Of a stretch of DNA of 64,000 bases, positions 17,800 to 26,201 are shown piece after piece. The translations under genes and the position numbers were made by a program. Origin of the DNA: Streptomyces sennicomposti (GTDB lineage Bacteria > Actinomycetota > Actinomycetes > Streptomycetales > Streptomycetaceae); assembly GCF_019890635.1 (NCBI RefSeq), contig NZ_JAIOAB010000013.1, positions 62,001-126,000 of the forward strand. Reading direction: 5' to 3'. The notes under the pieces are model-generated. The model searched no databases and was not told where the DNA came from. It saw only the letters and a list, made by a program, of their open reading frames with translations. Positions within the stretch are counted from its first letter, which is position 1, and each line of letters starts with the position of its first letter.

Positions 17800-20127
17800 G
17801 TGACAGCGAAGTCCGCAGCCGCGGCAGCACGGGCCACCGTGTACGGCTACCCCCGCCAGGGCGCGAACCGGGAACTGAAGAAGGCCGTCGAGGGCTACTG
17901 GAAGGGCCGCGTCACCGCCGACGCCCTGCGCACCACCGCCGCCGACCTGCGCCGGACGAACTGGCGGCAGCTCGCCGAGGCCGGCGTCCACGAAGTGCCC
18001 ACCGGCGACTTCTCGAACTACGACCACGTCCTCGACACCACCGTGATGGTCGGCGCGATCCCCGCCCGGCACCGGGCCGCCGTCGAAGCGGACGCCCTGG
18101 ACGGCTACTTCGCCATGGCCCGCGGCACGCAGGACGTGGCGCCGCTGGAGATGACCAAGTGGTTCGACACCAACTACCACTACCTGGTCCCGGAGTTGGG
18201 TCCGGACACCGTCTTCACGGCCGACTCCGCCCAGCAGGTCGCCGAGTTGAAGGAGGCCCTGGCGCTCGGCCTGACCGCCCGCCCGGTCCTGGTCGGCCCC
18301 GTCACGTACCTCCTGCTCGCCAAGCCGGCCCCCGGCGTCGCCGCCGGCTTCGACCCGCTCACCCTGCTGGACCGGCTGCTGCCCGTCTACGCCGAAATCC
18401 TCGCCGATCTGCGCGCGGCCGGCGCCGAGTGGGTGCAGCTGGACGAGCCCGCCCTGGTGCAGGACCGTACCCCGGCCGAGCTGAACGCCGCCGAGCGCGC
18501 CTACCGCGACCTCGGCGCCCTCGCCGACCGGCCGAAACTCCTGGTGGCCTCCTACTTCGACCGCCTCGGCGACGCCCTGCCCGTCCTGGCCAAGGCGCCC
18601 GTCGACGGTCTCGCCCTGGACTTCACCGGGGCCGCCGCCGCCCACCTCGACGCGCTGGCCGCGGTCGGCGGGCTGCCCGGCAAGCGCCTGGTGGCCGGTG
18701 TCGTCGACGGCCGCAACATCTGGGTCAACGACCTCGCCAAGTCCCTGTCCACGCTGGGGACGCTGCTGGGGCTGGCCGACCGGGTGGACGTCGCCGCCTC
18801 CTGCTCGCTGCTGCACGTGCCGCTGGACACCGCGCCGGAGCGGGACATCGAGCCGCAGATCCTGCGCTGGCTCGCCTTCGCACGGCAGAAGACACGGGAG
18901 ATCGTCACCCTCGCCAAGGGCCTCGCCCAGGGCACCGACTCGATCGCCGGGGAGCTGTCGGCGAACCGGGCCGACCTCGCCTCCCGCGAGACCTCCCCCA
19001 TCACCCATGACCCGGCCGTCCGCGCCCGCGCCGCCGCGGTCACCGAGTCCGACGCCCGCCGCTCCCAGCCGTACGCCGAGCGGACCGCCGCGCAGCGCGC
19101 GCACTTGCGGCTGCCGCTGCTGCCGACCACCACCATCGGGTCGTTCCCGCAGACCGGCGAGCTGCGCACCGCGCGGGCCGATCTGCGGGCGGGCCGGATC
19201 GACACGGCCGGGTACGAGGAACGCATCAGGGCGGAGATCCAGGAGGTGATCTCCTTCCAGGAGAAGACCGGTCTGGACGTCCTCGTGCACGGCGAGCCCG
19301 AACGCAACGACATGGTGCAGTACTTCGCCGAGCAGCTCACCGGCTATCTCGCCACCCAGCACGGCTGGGTGCAGTCGTACGGCACCCGCTACGTCCGGCC
19401 GCCGATCCTGGCCGGGGACATCTCGCGGCCCGAGCCGATGACGGTGCGCTGGACGAGGTACGCCCAGTCGCTGACCGAGCGTCCGGTCAAGGGCATGCTC
19501 ACCGGGCCGGTCACCATGCTCGCCTGGTCCTTCGTCCGCGACGACCAGCCCCTCGGCGACACCGCCCGGCAGGTCGCCCTCGCCCTGCGCGACGAGGTGA
19601 ACGACCTGGAGGCGGCGGGGACTTCGGTCATCCAGGTGGACGAGCCGGCGCTGCGCGAGACGCTGCCGCTGCGCGCCGCCGACCGTCCGGCCTATCTGGC
19701 GTGGGCGACGGAGGCGTTCCGGCTCACCACGGCCGGGGTCCGTCCGGACACCCAGATCCACACGCACATGTGCTACGCGGAGTTCGGCGACATCGTGCGG
19801 GCCATCGACGACCTCGACGCGGACGTGATCAGCCTGGAGGCCGCCCGCTCCCATATGCAGGTGGCCCGCGAGCTGGCCGCGCACGGCTATCCGCGCGAGG
19901 CCGGGCCGGGTGTCTACGACATCCACTCGCCGCGCGTGCCCAGCGCCGAGGAGGCGGCGGACCTGCTGCGCACCGGGCTGAGGGCGATCCCCGCCGAGCG
20001 GCTGTGGGTCAACCCGGACTGCGGCCTGAAGACCCGCGCCTGGCCGGAGACCCGGGCCTCCCTGGAGAACCTGGTCGCCGCGGCGCGCACGGTGCGCGAC
20101 GAGCTGCCGGAGTCCGGGACGGTCTGA
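17800..20127 (+). CDS. metE: Cobalamin-independent methionine synthase
   Basis: MetE transfers the methyl group of 5-methyltetrahydropteroyl-polyglutamate to homocysteine without B12. The 775-residue protein has the two-barrel form: N-terminal half with TKWFDTNYHYLVPE and GPVTYLLLAK, and C-terminal half with LPTTTIGSFPQT, HGEPERNDMVQYFAEQL, KGMLTGPVTML, QVDEPALRE. The zinc ligands are His and Cys in THMCYAEF and Cys in NPDCGLKTR. The GTG at 17800 follows GAAGGAG and matches the usual N-terminus. It is under the cobalamin riboswitch at 17425 and closed by the hairpin at 20154. Confidence 0.96.
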   Translation: MTAKSAAAAARATVYGYPRQGANRELKKAVEGYWKGRVTADALRTTAADLRRTNWRQLAEAGVHEVPTGDFSNYDHVLDTTVMVGAIPARHRAAVEADALDGYFAMARGTQDVAPLEMTKWFDTNYHYLVPELGPDTVFTADSAQQVAELKEALALGLTARPVLVGPVTYLLLAKPAPGVAAGFDPLTLLDRLLPVYAEILADLRAAGAEWVQLDEPALVQDRTPAELNAAERAYRDLGALADRPKLLVASYFDRLGDALPVLAKAPVDGLALDFTGAAAAHLDALAAVGGLPGKRLVAGVVDGRNIWVNDLAKSLSTLGTLLGLADRVDVAASCSLLHVPLDTAPERDIEPQILRWLAFARQKTREIVTLAKGLAQGTDSIAGELSANRADLASRETSPITHDPAVRARAAAVTESDARRSQPYAERTAAQRAHLRLPLLPTTTIGSFPQTGELRTARADLRAGRIDTAGYEERIRAEIQEVISFQEKTGLDVLVHGEPERNDMVQYFAEQLTGYLATQHGWVQSYGTRYVRPPILAGDISRPEPMTVRWTRYAQSLTERPVKGMLTGPVTMLAWSFVRDDQPLGDTARQVALALRDEVNDLEAAGTSVIQVDEPALRETLPLRAADRPAYLAWATEAFRLTTAGVRPDTQIHTHMCYAEFGDIVRAIDDLDADVISLEAARSHMQVARELAAHGYPREAGPGVYDIHSPRVPSAEEAADLLRTGLRAIPAERLWVNPDCGLKTRAWPETRASLENLVAAARTVRDELPESGTV

Positions 20128-20153
20128 CCGGTTGACCGGCCCGGACCCCGGCA

Positions 20154-20199
20154 GGGGTGCGGGGGCCGGGCGCCTGCGGGTGTTCCGGCCCCCCGCCCC
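20154..20199 (+). terminator. Hairpin terminator after metE
   Basis: GGGGTGCGGGGGCCGG (20154-20169) pairs with CCGGCCCCCCGCCCC (20185-20199) with one bulge, around a 15-base loop, 27 bp after the metE stop. Confidence 0.8.
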
Positions 20200-20207
20200 T
20201 CACGGAC

Positions 20208-20221
20208 TTAGGTATACCTAA
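20208..20221. promoter_or_regulatory. Perfect palindrome TTAGGTATACCTAA
   Basis: This 14-bp AT-rich palindrome stands out in very GC-rich DNA. Its arms equal the outer arms of the actinobacterial DtxR/IdeR iron box (TTAGGTTAGGCTAACCTAA) with a shorter centre, so a metal-responsive regulator is possible. It lies 80 bp upstream of the compact cobalamin-riboswitch-like element, in the right place to control its transcript. Confidence 0.5.
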
Positions 20222-20239
20222 CTTTTCCATACGGCACAA

Positions 20240-20275
20240 CATCTGGTGCGGGTGGGAGCACGCCCGAACCAGATG
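20240..20275 (+). other. RNA hairpin upstream of the compact B12-like element
   Basis: CATCTGGT (20240-20247) pairs with ACCAGATG (20268-20275), and the inner GCGGG/CCCG can extend the stem. It lies between the palindrome at 20208 and the riboswitch-like sequence, possibly as its P1-proximal 5' structure. Confidence 0.45.
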
Positions 20276-20287
20276 TAGTGGTGCTCG

Positions 20288-20390
20288 TGCTGGTGGTTCG
20301 CCGGGCGCCTTGGCGTCCGGTGTCGCAAGAGGGAACCCGGTGCGGCGACAGCCTGGGGCAGGTGGCCAGTCAGACGCCGGCTGACCTGGT
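20288..20390 (+). ncRNA. Compact or decayed cobalamin-riboswitch-like element
   Basis: A 21-nt run starting GTCGCAAGAGGGAACCC is identical to part of the metE riboswitch (17455-17475 versus 20322-20342). It is preceded by GGTTCGCC as in the metE aptamer and followed by GGCCAGT and a B12-box-like AGTCAGACGCCGGCTGACC (20368-20386). The central block between GGTG and the B12 box is about 100 nt shorter than in metE, so the peripheral stems are missing. No convincing gene follows on this strand: a 35-codon frame from about 20397 to 20502 runs to the end of prpC. It may be a shortened functional variant, or a relic of a lost B12-regulated gene. Confidence 0.5.
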
Positions 20391-20508
20391 CGCGGTGGAC
20401 GAGGCGGCGGCGCTGCCGGTGCTGCGCCCGCGGATCGGCCGGGAGAAACAGGCGACCGAAGAGGCGCCGGCCGCCGGGGGCGGCTGCCCGGCGCCCGTGT
20501 GACCGCGG

Positions 20509-21645
20509 CTACGCGGCGCCCGGCACCGCCCGCTGGCCCGGCCCGTCGTAGGAGGCCAGGGGGCGGATCAGGGCGTTGTGGGCGAGCTGTTCGGTGATGT
20601 GGGCCGTCCAGCCGGTGATGCGGCTCATCACGAAGATCGGCGTGAACACCGGGATGTCGAAGCCCATCAGGTGGTAGGCGAGGCCGGCCGGGTAGTCCAG
20701 GTTCGGGTGGATGCCCTTGCGGCCGACCATGGCGTGCCGCAGGGCCGCGTGCAGGGTGGCCAGCCGGGTCGCCTCGGGGTCGGCGGCGCGGGCGACCAGC
20801 CGGTCCAGGGCGCCCTGCATGATCGGGACGCGGGAGTCGCCGTGCTTGTAGACGCGGTGGCCGAAGCCCATGATCTTGCGCTTGGAGGCCAGTGACTCGT
20901 CCAGCCACGCCTCGGCGCGCCGCGGGTCGCCGATCTCCAGCAGCATGCGCATCACGGCTTCGTTGGCGCCGCCGTGCAGCGGTCCCTTGAGGGCGCCGAT
21001 CGCGGCGGTGACCGCGCTGTAGAGGTCGGACAGGGTGGAGGTGACCACCCGAGCGGTGAACGTCGAGGCGTTGAAGCTGTGTTCGGCGTACAGCACGAGG
21101 GAGATCTCGAAGCAGCGGACCACGTCCGGGTCGGGGACGCTGCCGAAGCACATGTGGAAGAAGTTCTCCGCGTACCCGAGCGTCGGATCCGGGGGGATCG
21201 GTTCGAGGCCCCGGCGGCGGCGCTGGTCGGTGGCGACCACGGTGGGCAGCTTGGCCAGCAGGGTGAGGGACTTGGCCCGGTTGGCGGCGGGCGAGCCGTC
21301 GTCCTCGGCCGGGTCCTCGGCGCCGAAGAAGCTGACGGCCGTGCGCAGCACGTCCATCGGGTGGCAGGTCTCGGGGAGCCGGGCGAGCAGTTCGGCGGTG
21401 GTGCGGTCCAGCGGGCGCAGGGCGCGCTCCTGGGCCCGGAACGCGCGCAGTTGGGCCGGGTCGGGGAGTTCGCCGTGCCACAGGAGGTACGCGACCTCCT
21501 CGAAGGAGCGGCGGGCGGCCAGGTCCTGGACCGGATAGCCGCGGTAGGTGAGGGAGTTGGTCTCCTGGATGACGGTGGAGATCTCGGTGGTGTCGACGAC
21601 GACACCGGCGAGTCCGCGGTGGATCCCGGACGCGGTGGTGGTCAT
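20509..21645 (-). CDS. prpC: 2-methylcitrate synthase / citrate synthase
   Basis: PrpC condenses propionyl-CoA (or acetyl-CoA) with oxaloacetate. The 378-residue length is that of the short methylcitrate-synthase type. Motifs include NSLTYRGYPVQDLA, LHGGANEAVMRML with the first active-site His, MGFGHRVYKHGDSR with the second, and the catalytic Asp in GFDIPVFTP. The ATG at 21645 opens at the usual N-terminus. It is the last gene of prpD-prpB-prpC (32 bp after prpB), and that linkage fixes the methylcitrate role. It ends close to the compact B12-like element on the other strand. Confidence 0.93.
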   Translation of the reverse strand: MTTTASGIHRGLAGVVVDTTEISTVIQETNSLTYRGYPVQDLAARRSFEEVAYLLWHGELPDPAQLRAFRAQERALRPLDRTTAELLARLPETCHPMDVLRTAVSFFGAEDPAEDDGSPAANRAKSLTLLAKLPTVVATDQRRRRGLEPIPPDPTLGYAENFFHMCFGSVPDPDVVRCFEISLVLYAEHSFNASTFTARVVTSTLSDLYSAVTAAIGALKGPLHGGANEAVMRMLLEIGDPRRAEAWLDESLASKRKIMGFGHRVYKHGDSRVPIMQGALDRLVARAADPEATRLATLHAALRHAMVGRKGIHPNLDYPAGLAYHLMGFDIPVFTPIFVMSRITGWTAHITEQLAHNALIRPLASYDGPGQRAVPGAA

Positions 21646-21677
21646 GGGGTGCCTGCCTTCGTGGGTCAGGTGTCCGG

Positions 21678-22583
21678 TCAGTTCCCGGGCGGGAGGGTGA
21701 AGTCGAAGACGGCCGAGTCGAAGGCCGAGTAGTCCTGGTAGCCGAGGAGTTCGTAGAGGCGGGAGCGGGTCTGCATGCGCGGCAGCAGGGACTCCTGGGT
21801 GCCCTCGGCGGCGAGGGTGCGCAGGCCGTCCTCGACGGCGCCCATGGCCAGGCGCAGCAGGGTCACCGGGTAGAGGGCGATGTCGTAGCCGAGGTTCTGG
21901 AGCGTGCGGGCGTCCAGCAGGCGACTCTTGCCGAACTCGGTCATGTTGGCGAGCAGGGGCACGTCGACGGCCTTGCGGAACGCCTCGAACTCGGCCTCGT
22001 CGGCGAGGGCTTCGGGGAAGATCGCGTCGGCGCCGGCGTCCACGTACGCCTTGGCCCGTTCGATCGCCGCCGGCAGCCCCTCCACCGAGCGGGCGTCGGT
22101 GCGGGCCATGAGCAGGAAGTCCGGGTCGCGGCGGGCGTCCACGGCGGCCCGCAGACGGCGGACCATCTCCTCGGCCGGCACCACGGACTTGCCGTCGAGG
22201 TGGCCGCAGCGCTTGGGGTTGACCTGGTCCTCCAGATGGAGCCCGGCCAGGCCGGCGTCCTCCATCAGCTGCACGGTGCGGGCGGCGTTCATCGGCTCGC
22301 CGAAGCCGGTGTCGGCGTCGACGAGGACGGGCAGGTCCGTCGCCCGGGTCGTCTGCTGGGCGCGGGCGGCGATCTCCGTGGCCGTGGTGAGGCCGATGTC
22401 GGGCAGGCCGAGGTCGGCGGCGAGGACGGCCCCGGACAGGTAGGCGGCCTCGAAGCCGGTGTCCTGGATGAGCCGGGCGGACAGCGGGTTGAGGGCGCCC
22501 GGCATCGGCAGCAGCCGGTCCTCGGCGAGCCGTTCCCTGAGGGCGCGGCGGCGCTGTGCGGGGGTGGTGCGGGTGTGCAGCAT
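21678..22583 (-). CDS. prpB: 2-methylisocitrate lyase
   Basis: PrpB cleaves 2-methylisocitrate to pyruvate and succinate. The 301-residue sequence is an isocitrate-lyase-superfamily barrel: VDADTGFGEPMNAART (metal ligands), LEDQVNPKRCGHLDGK with the catalytic Cys, ARTDARSVEGLPAAIERA and NMTEFGKSRLL. The ATG at 22583 overlaps the prpD stop, so translation is coupled. It is the middle gene of the methylcitrate operon. Confidence 0.94.
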   Translation of the reverse strand: MLHTRTTPAQRRRALRERLAEDRLLPMPGALNPLSARLIQDTGFEAAYLSGAVLAADLGLPDIGLTTATEIAARAQQTTRATDLPVLVDADTGFGEPMNAARTVQLMEDAGLAGLHLEDQVNPKRCGHLDGKSVVPAEEMVRRLRAAVDARRDPDFLLMARTDARSVEGLPAAIERAKAYVDAGADAIFPEALADEAEFEAFRKAVDVPLLANMTEFGKSRLLDARTLQNLGYDIALYPVTLLRLAMGAVEDGLRTLAAEGTQESLLPRMQTRSRLYELLGYQDYSAFDSAVFDFTLPPGN

Positions 22584-24091
22584 CAGAACAGGCCCTTCGG
22601 GAGCCGTGCGTCGCGGGCGGCGACGGCGTCCGTGTCGACCTCCGGGAACAGGCCGTCCAGGTCGGGGGCGGTCAGGTGGGGCAGGTGTTCGGCGGCGGCG
22701 AGGAAGCGGTCCTGGGCCTGCGGGGTGACGGCGCCCTCGGTCAGGGTGCGGAACTTGCCGGCGTAGGCCGGGCGGTCGAAGGGACGGGCGCCGGCCGGGT
22801 GGGCGTCGGCGACGGCGAGTTCGTCCTCGATCACCGAGCCGTCCGCCAGGGTGATCACCGCGCGGCCGCCGAAGGCGCGGTGGTCCGGGTCGGGGTCGTG
22901 GTAGCGGCGGGTCCACTCCGGGTCCTCGACCGTGGTGATCTTCCGCCACAGCTTGACGGTGTCCGGGCGCTGGGCGCGCTCGGGGGCGTAGGAGCGCTCG
23001 TGGTGCCACGTGCCGTCCTGCAGGGCGACGGCGAAGATGTACGGCACCGAGTGGTCCAGGGTCTCCCTGCCGGCCTTCGGGTCGTACTTCTGCGGATCGT
23101 TCGCACCGGAGCCGATCACGTGGTGGGTGTGGTGGCTGGTGTGCAGGACGATGGAGCGCACCTTGTCCAGTGGGCCGGCCTTCTCCCGCAGCCGCCGCGC
23201 CAGGTCGATGATCGCCTGCGCCTGGTACTCGGCGGAGTGCTCCTTGGTGTAGGTGTCGAGGATGGCGCGGCGTGCTTCGCCTGCCTCCGGGAGCACGACC
23301 GTGTAGTCGGACTCCGGGCCGTTCAGCAGCCAGGCGAGGAAGCCGTCCTCGCCCTCGTAGATCGGGGACGGGGAGGTCTCGCCGCGCATCGCCCGGTCGA
23401 CGGCCTCGATGGCGGCCTTCCCGGCGAAGGCGGGCGCGTACGCCTTCCAGCTGGAGATCTCGCCCTTGCGGGACTGCCGGGTGGCGGTGGTGGTGTGCAC
23501 GGCCTGCTGGATGGCCTGGTACACCGTCGCGGTCGGCAGCCGCAGCAGGGCGCCGAGGCCGCAGGCGGTGGCCGCGCCGAGGTGGGCGACGTGGTCGATG
23601 CGGTGCTCGTGCAGGCAGATGCCCTTGACCAGCGCGACGTGGACCTCGTAGGCGGCGATGATCCCGCGCAGCAGGTCGGCGCCGGTGCGGCCGGTGTGCT
23701 GGGCGACGGCGAGCAGCGGCGGGATGTTGTCGCCGGGGTGGGAGTAGTCGGCGGCGAGATACGTGTCGTGGAAGTCCAGCTCGCGCACGGCGGTGCCGTT
23801 CGCCCACGCGGCCCACTCGGGGGCGACCCGGGCGGTGGCGCCGAAGACGGAGGCGCCGGGGGTGGCGCCGCGGTGGGCGACGGCCTGGGCACGGGCGACG
23901 GCGACCGGGCGGCGCAGCAGGGAGGCGACGGCCACGGAGGCGTTGTCGATGACCCGGTTGACGGCCATGGTGACGCTGTCGGGGTCCAGGTTCCCGGTGT
24001 CCGTGGCGACCGCCGCGAGTTTCCAGGCGAGCTGGTCCTCGCGCGGCAGCCGGTCGGCGCTCGGGTGGACACGGACGTGGTGCTCGATCAC
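22583..24091 (-). CDS. prpD: 2-methylcitrate dehydratase (MmgE/PrpD family)
   Basis: PrpD dehydrates 2-methylcitrate to cis-2-methylaconitate. The 502-residue protein has the family features: [35 protein letters not shown], the [19 protein letters not shown] helix, [25 protein letters not shown], and the late [22 protein letters not shown] segment, which is diagnostic for PrpD over other MmgE relatives. The GTG at 24091 has GAGGAG seven bases upstream. It is the first gene of the operon. The 219-bp spacer to the divergent ScfR gene carries TGCGAA repeats. Confidence 0.94.
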   Translation of the reverse strand: MIEHHVRVHPSADRLPREDQLAWKLAAVATDTGNLDPDSVTMAVNRVIDNASVAVASLLRRPVAVARAQAVAHRGATPGASVFGATARVAPEWAAWANGTAVRELDFHDTYLAADYSHPGDNIPPLLAVAQHTGRTGADLLRGIIAAYEVHVALVKGICLHEHRIDHVAHLGAATACGLGALLRLPTATVYQAIQQAVHTTTATRQSRKGEISSWKAYAPAFAGKAAIEAVDRAMRGETSPSPIYEGEDGFLAWLLNGPESDYTVVLPEAGEARRAILDTYTKEHSAEYQAQAIIDLARRLREKAGPLDKVRSIVLHTSHHTHHVIGSGANDPQKYDPKAGRETLDHSVPYIFAVALQDGTWHHERSYAPERAQRPDTVKLWRKITTVEDPEWTRRYHDPDPDHRAFGGRAVITLADGSVIEDELAVADAHPAGARPFDRPAYAGKFRTLTEGAVTPQAQDRFLAAAEHLPHLTAPDLDGLFPEVDTDAVAARDARLPKGLF

Positions 24092-24183
24092 GGGACTCCT
24101 CGGATGCGGTCAGGTGGTGGTCCTGGCGGGTGCTGACGTGTCGAGCCTGCCCGGTGGAGGGCGGGGCCACCACGGCTCCACGC

Positions 24184-24254
24184 TGCGAAATCCGTACAGC
24201 GCGGGCCTGCGAATCTGCGAAGTCTGCGAAAGGTGCGGATGCTATCTTCGCAAC
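24184..24254. promoter_or_regulatory. ScfR/RamB-type operator cluster between prpD and scfR copy 2
   Basis: TGCGAA occurs at 24184, 24208, 24216 and 24225, the last three in an 8-9 bp ladder. Read on the minus strand this is TTCGCAGAC-TTCGCAGA-TTCGCAG, the same direct repeat as at 7538 and 12850. A further TTCGCAACC stands at 24247. The cluster lies 93-163 bp from the prpD start and 57-127 bp from the scfR start, so it can serve both. Confidence 0.7.
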
Positions 24255-24295
24255 CACGGGCCGCCGTCCTCGCAGGTAGGCGGCCCGTGGTTGCG
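24249..24295 (+). other. Perfect 17-bp hairpin in the leader of scfR copy 2
   Basis: CGCAACCACGGGCCGCC (24249-24265) and GGCGGCCCGTGGTTGCG (24279-24295) are exact inverted complements around a 13-base loop. The stem ends one base before the GAGGAGG ribosome site at 24297 of the regulator. It could be an RNA structure controlling ribosome entry or termination, or a large DNA operator overlapping the TTCGCAACC word. Confidence 0.75.
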
Positions 24296-24310
24296 ACGAG
24301 GAGGTGCGCC

Positions 24311-25786
24311 ATGGCCCGGGGAGCGGCCCACCGCAAGGTCTACGCCCACGCCAAGCTGCGACGGCTGCGCCGCGAGCACGGGATGAACCAGGTCGAGATG
24401 GCCCGCGCGCTCGGCATCTCCACCAGTTACGCCAACCAGATCGAGCAGAGCCGGCGGCCGCTGACGGCGACGGTGCTGCTGCGGATCGCGGAGGTGTTCG
24501 GCGTCGATCCGGAGTTCTTCTCGGAGGCGGACCAGGACCGGCTGGCCGCCGAACTGCGCACCGCGCTCGCCGACGAGGCGTGCGGGGCGCCGTCCCCGGA
24601 CCCGCGGGAGCTCGCCGAGGCGGTCCGGGACCATCCCGAGCTGGCCCGCGCCCTGGTCGCGCTGCACCGTCGCTACCGCGACACCGCCGAGCAGGCCGCC
24701 GCCCTCGCCTCACCGGGCGGGGGCGGGGCTCCCGCGCTGCTGCCGCCCGGTGAACCGCACGACGAGGTACGGGACTTCTTCTACACCCACCACAACCACT
24801 TCGAGCCGCTGGACGGCGCGGCCGAGCGCGGTGCCGAGGAGATGGCCCTGCGCCCCGGCCGTATCCCCGACCCGCTGGCCGCCCGGCTCGCCGAGCGGCA
24901 CGGGGTGCGGGTGATACAGGCGGCCCCGGGCCGCTCCGCCGACGCCCGCCGCTTCGATCCGGCGACCGGGCTGCTGTTCCTGTCGCCGTGGCTCAGCGAC
25001 GGCCAGCGCGCCTTCCAGCTCGCCACCCAGCTGGCCCTGCTGGAGCACACCGCGCTGCTCAACCGGCTCGCGCGCAGCGCCACGGAACTCACCTCGCCGG
25101 AGTCGGCGGCGCTGGCGCGGATCGGCCTGGCGAACTACTTCGCGGGCGCCCTGCTGATGCCGTACACCGCCTTCCACACCGCCGCGGAGGAGGTGCGCTA
25201 CGACATCGAGCTGCTGTCGGCGCGCTTCGGCGTGGGCTTCGAGACGGTCTGCCACCGGCTGAGCACGCTCCAGCGCACCGGACGGCGGGGTGTGCCGTTC
25301 TCGTTCCTGCGGGTGGACCGGGCCGGGAACATCTCCAAACGGCAGTCCGCGACCGACTTCCACTTCTCCCGGCTGGGCGGCACCTGCCCGCTGTGGACGG
25401 TGTACGAGGCGTTCTCCGCGCCCGGGCGGATACTCACCCAGGTCGCCGAGATGCCGGACGGCAAACGGTACTTCTGGATCGCGCGGACCATCACCCGCGG
25501 CGGTTTCGGCCACCACGCCCCGCGCGCGGAGTTCGCCGTCGCCCTCGGCTGCGAACTGCGCCACGTGCACCGGCTCGTCTACGCGGAGGGCGTCGCCCTG
25601 GACGATCCGCGCGCCGCGACGCCGATCGGTCTGGGCTGCCGGATCTGCGAGCGCCGCGACTGCGCGCAGCGGGCCCGGCCCCCGGCCGGCGGGCGCCTGG
25701 CCATCGATCCCGACCGGCGGACGTATGTGCCGTATCCGGTCCAGACGCGGGCGGGGGACACCGTCCTCGCGCAGGGGCGGGCCTAA
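24311..25786 (+). CDS. Short-chain fatty acyl-CoA regulator, RamB/PrpR type, copy 2
   Basis: The 491-residue protein has the same layout as the product at 6058: HTH-XRE (MNQVEMARALGISTSYANQI), IrrE-like middle part (ATQLALLEHTALLNRL, NYFAGALLMPYTAFHTAAEEVRYDIE) and the C-terminal acyl-CoA-binding-type domain with MGC-like GLGCRICERRDCAQRA. Mycobacterial PrpR, a member of this family, activates methylcitrate genes in response to propionyl-CoA, and this gene diverges from prpDBC, so that role is the natural inference. The ATG at 24311 follows GAGGAGG. The mRNA leader folds into a 17-bp hairpin. Confidence 0.9.
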   Translation: MARGAAHRKVYAHAKLRRLRREHGMNQVEMARALGISTSYANQIEQSRRPLTATVLLRIAEVFGVDPEFFSEADQDRLAAELRTALADEACGAPSPDPRELAEAVRDHPELARALVALHRRYRDTAEQAAALASPGGGGAPALLPPGEPHDEVRDFFYTHHNHFEPLDGAAERGAEEMALRPGRIPDPLAARLAERHGVRVIQAAPGRSADARRFDPATGLLFLSPWLSDGQRAFQLATQLALLEHTALLNRLARSATELTSPESAALARIGLANYFAGALLMPYTAFHTAAEEVRYDIELLSARFGVGFETVCHRLSTLQRTGRRGVPFSFLRVDRAGNISKRQSATDFHFSRLGGTCPLWTVYEAFSAPGRILTQVAEMPDGKRYFWIARTITRGGFGHHAPRAEFAVALGCELRHVHRLVYAEGVALDDPRAATPIGLGCRICERRDCAQRARPPAGGRLAIDPDRRTYVPYPVQTRAGDTVLAQGRA

Positions 25787-25822
25787 AGGACGCTCAGGTG
25801 TGAGCCTTAGGGGCCGGCCGGG

Positions 25823-26110
25823 TCAGGACGACGCCGGGGCGCGGTGGCGGCGGACCAGTGCGGCAACCTCGCAGCGCAGGCAGGTGGTGTCCGGTTCGTG
25901 GGGGCCGTGGTCGGTCGGGCCGATCAGGGACTCCAGGTCGTGCAGGAGCTGTTCGGTGCGCTTGGCCTCGTGGGCGAGCACCCGCACCCGGGCGCTCTGA
26001 CCGCCGATCTGCCGTCGGCTGGCGATCAGTTGCTCGTACTCCTCCACGGTGAGGGCGACCGCCTCGCGGCCGCCGAGGGTGATGCGGCGCGGCTGGGGAT
26101 GTCTCGCCAC
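25823..26110 (-). CDS. Small conserved-looking protein of unknown function
   Basis: This 95-residue protein begins with a GTG at 26110 behind GGAGGA. I do not recognise the family. The N-terminal part (PRRITLGGREAVALTVEEYEQL) looks like a short beta-strand plus helix as in Phd-type antitoxins. A coiled-coil-like helix follows (SARVRVLAHEAKRTEQLLHDL), and the C-terminus has CLRC next to a His/Arg-rich tail, which could bind metal. It lies between scfR copy 2 and cbtA and is separated from cbtA by a terminator, so it is likely transcribed on its own. No partner toxin is visible. Confidence 0.7.
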   Translation of the reverse strand: MARHPQPRRITLGGREAVALTVEEYEQLIASRRQIGGQSARVRVLAHEAKRTEQLLHDLESLIGPTDHGPHEPDTTCLRCEVAALVRRHRAPASS

Positions 26111-26153
26111 GGGGTCCTCCGTTCTCGCCCGGGTGGTTGTCTCGGAGAACGCG

Positions 26154-26186
26154 AGAGGGCCCTCGGACGGTTCCGACGGGCCCTCT
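26154..26186 (-). terminator. Hairpin terminator after cbtA
   Basis: AGAGGGCCC (26154-26162) pairs with GGGCCCTCT (26178-26186) around a 15-base loop, with further weak pairing inside. It lies 16 bp beyond the cbtA stop. Confidence 0.8.
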
Positions 26187-26201
26187 TGTGTCCGGAAGCA
26201 C

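Noticed and set aside
20278..20502. Small plus-strand ORF over the compact B12-like element
   Set aside because: It overlaps the conserved RNA core, has no ribosome site and no recognisable sequence; the RNA explanation is better.
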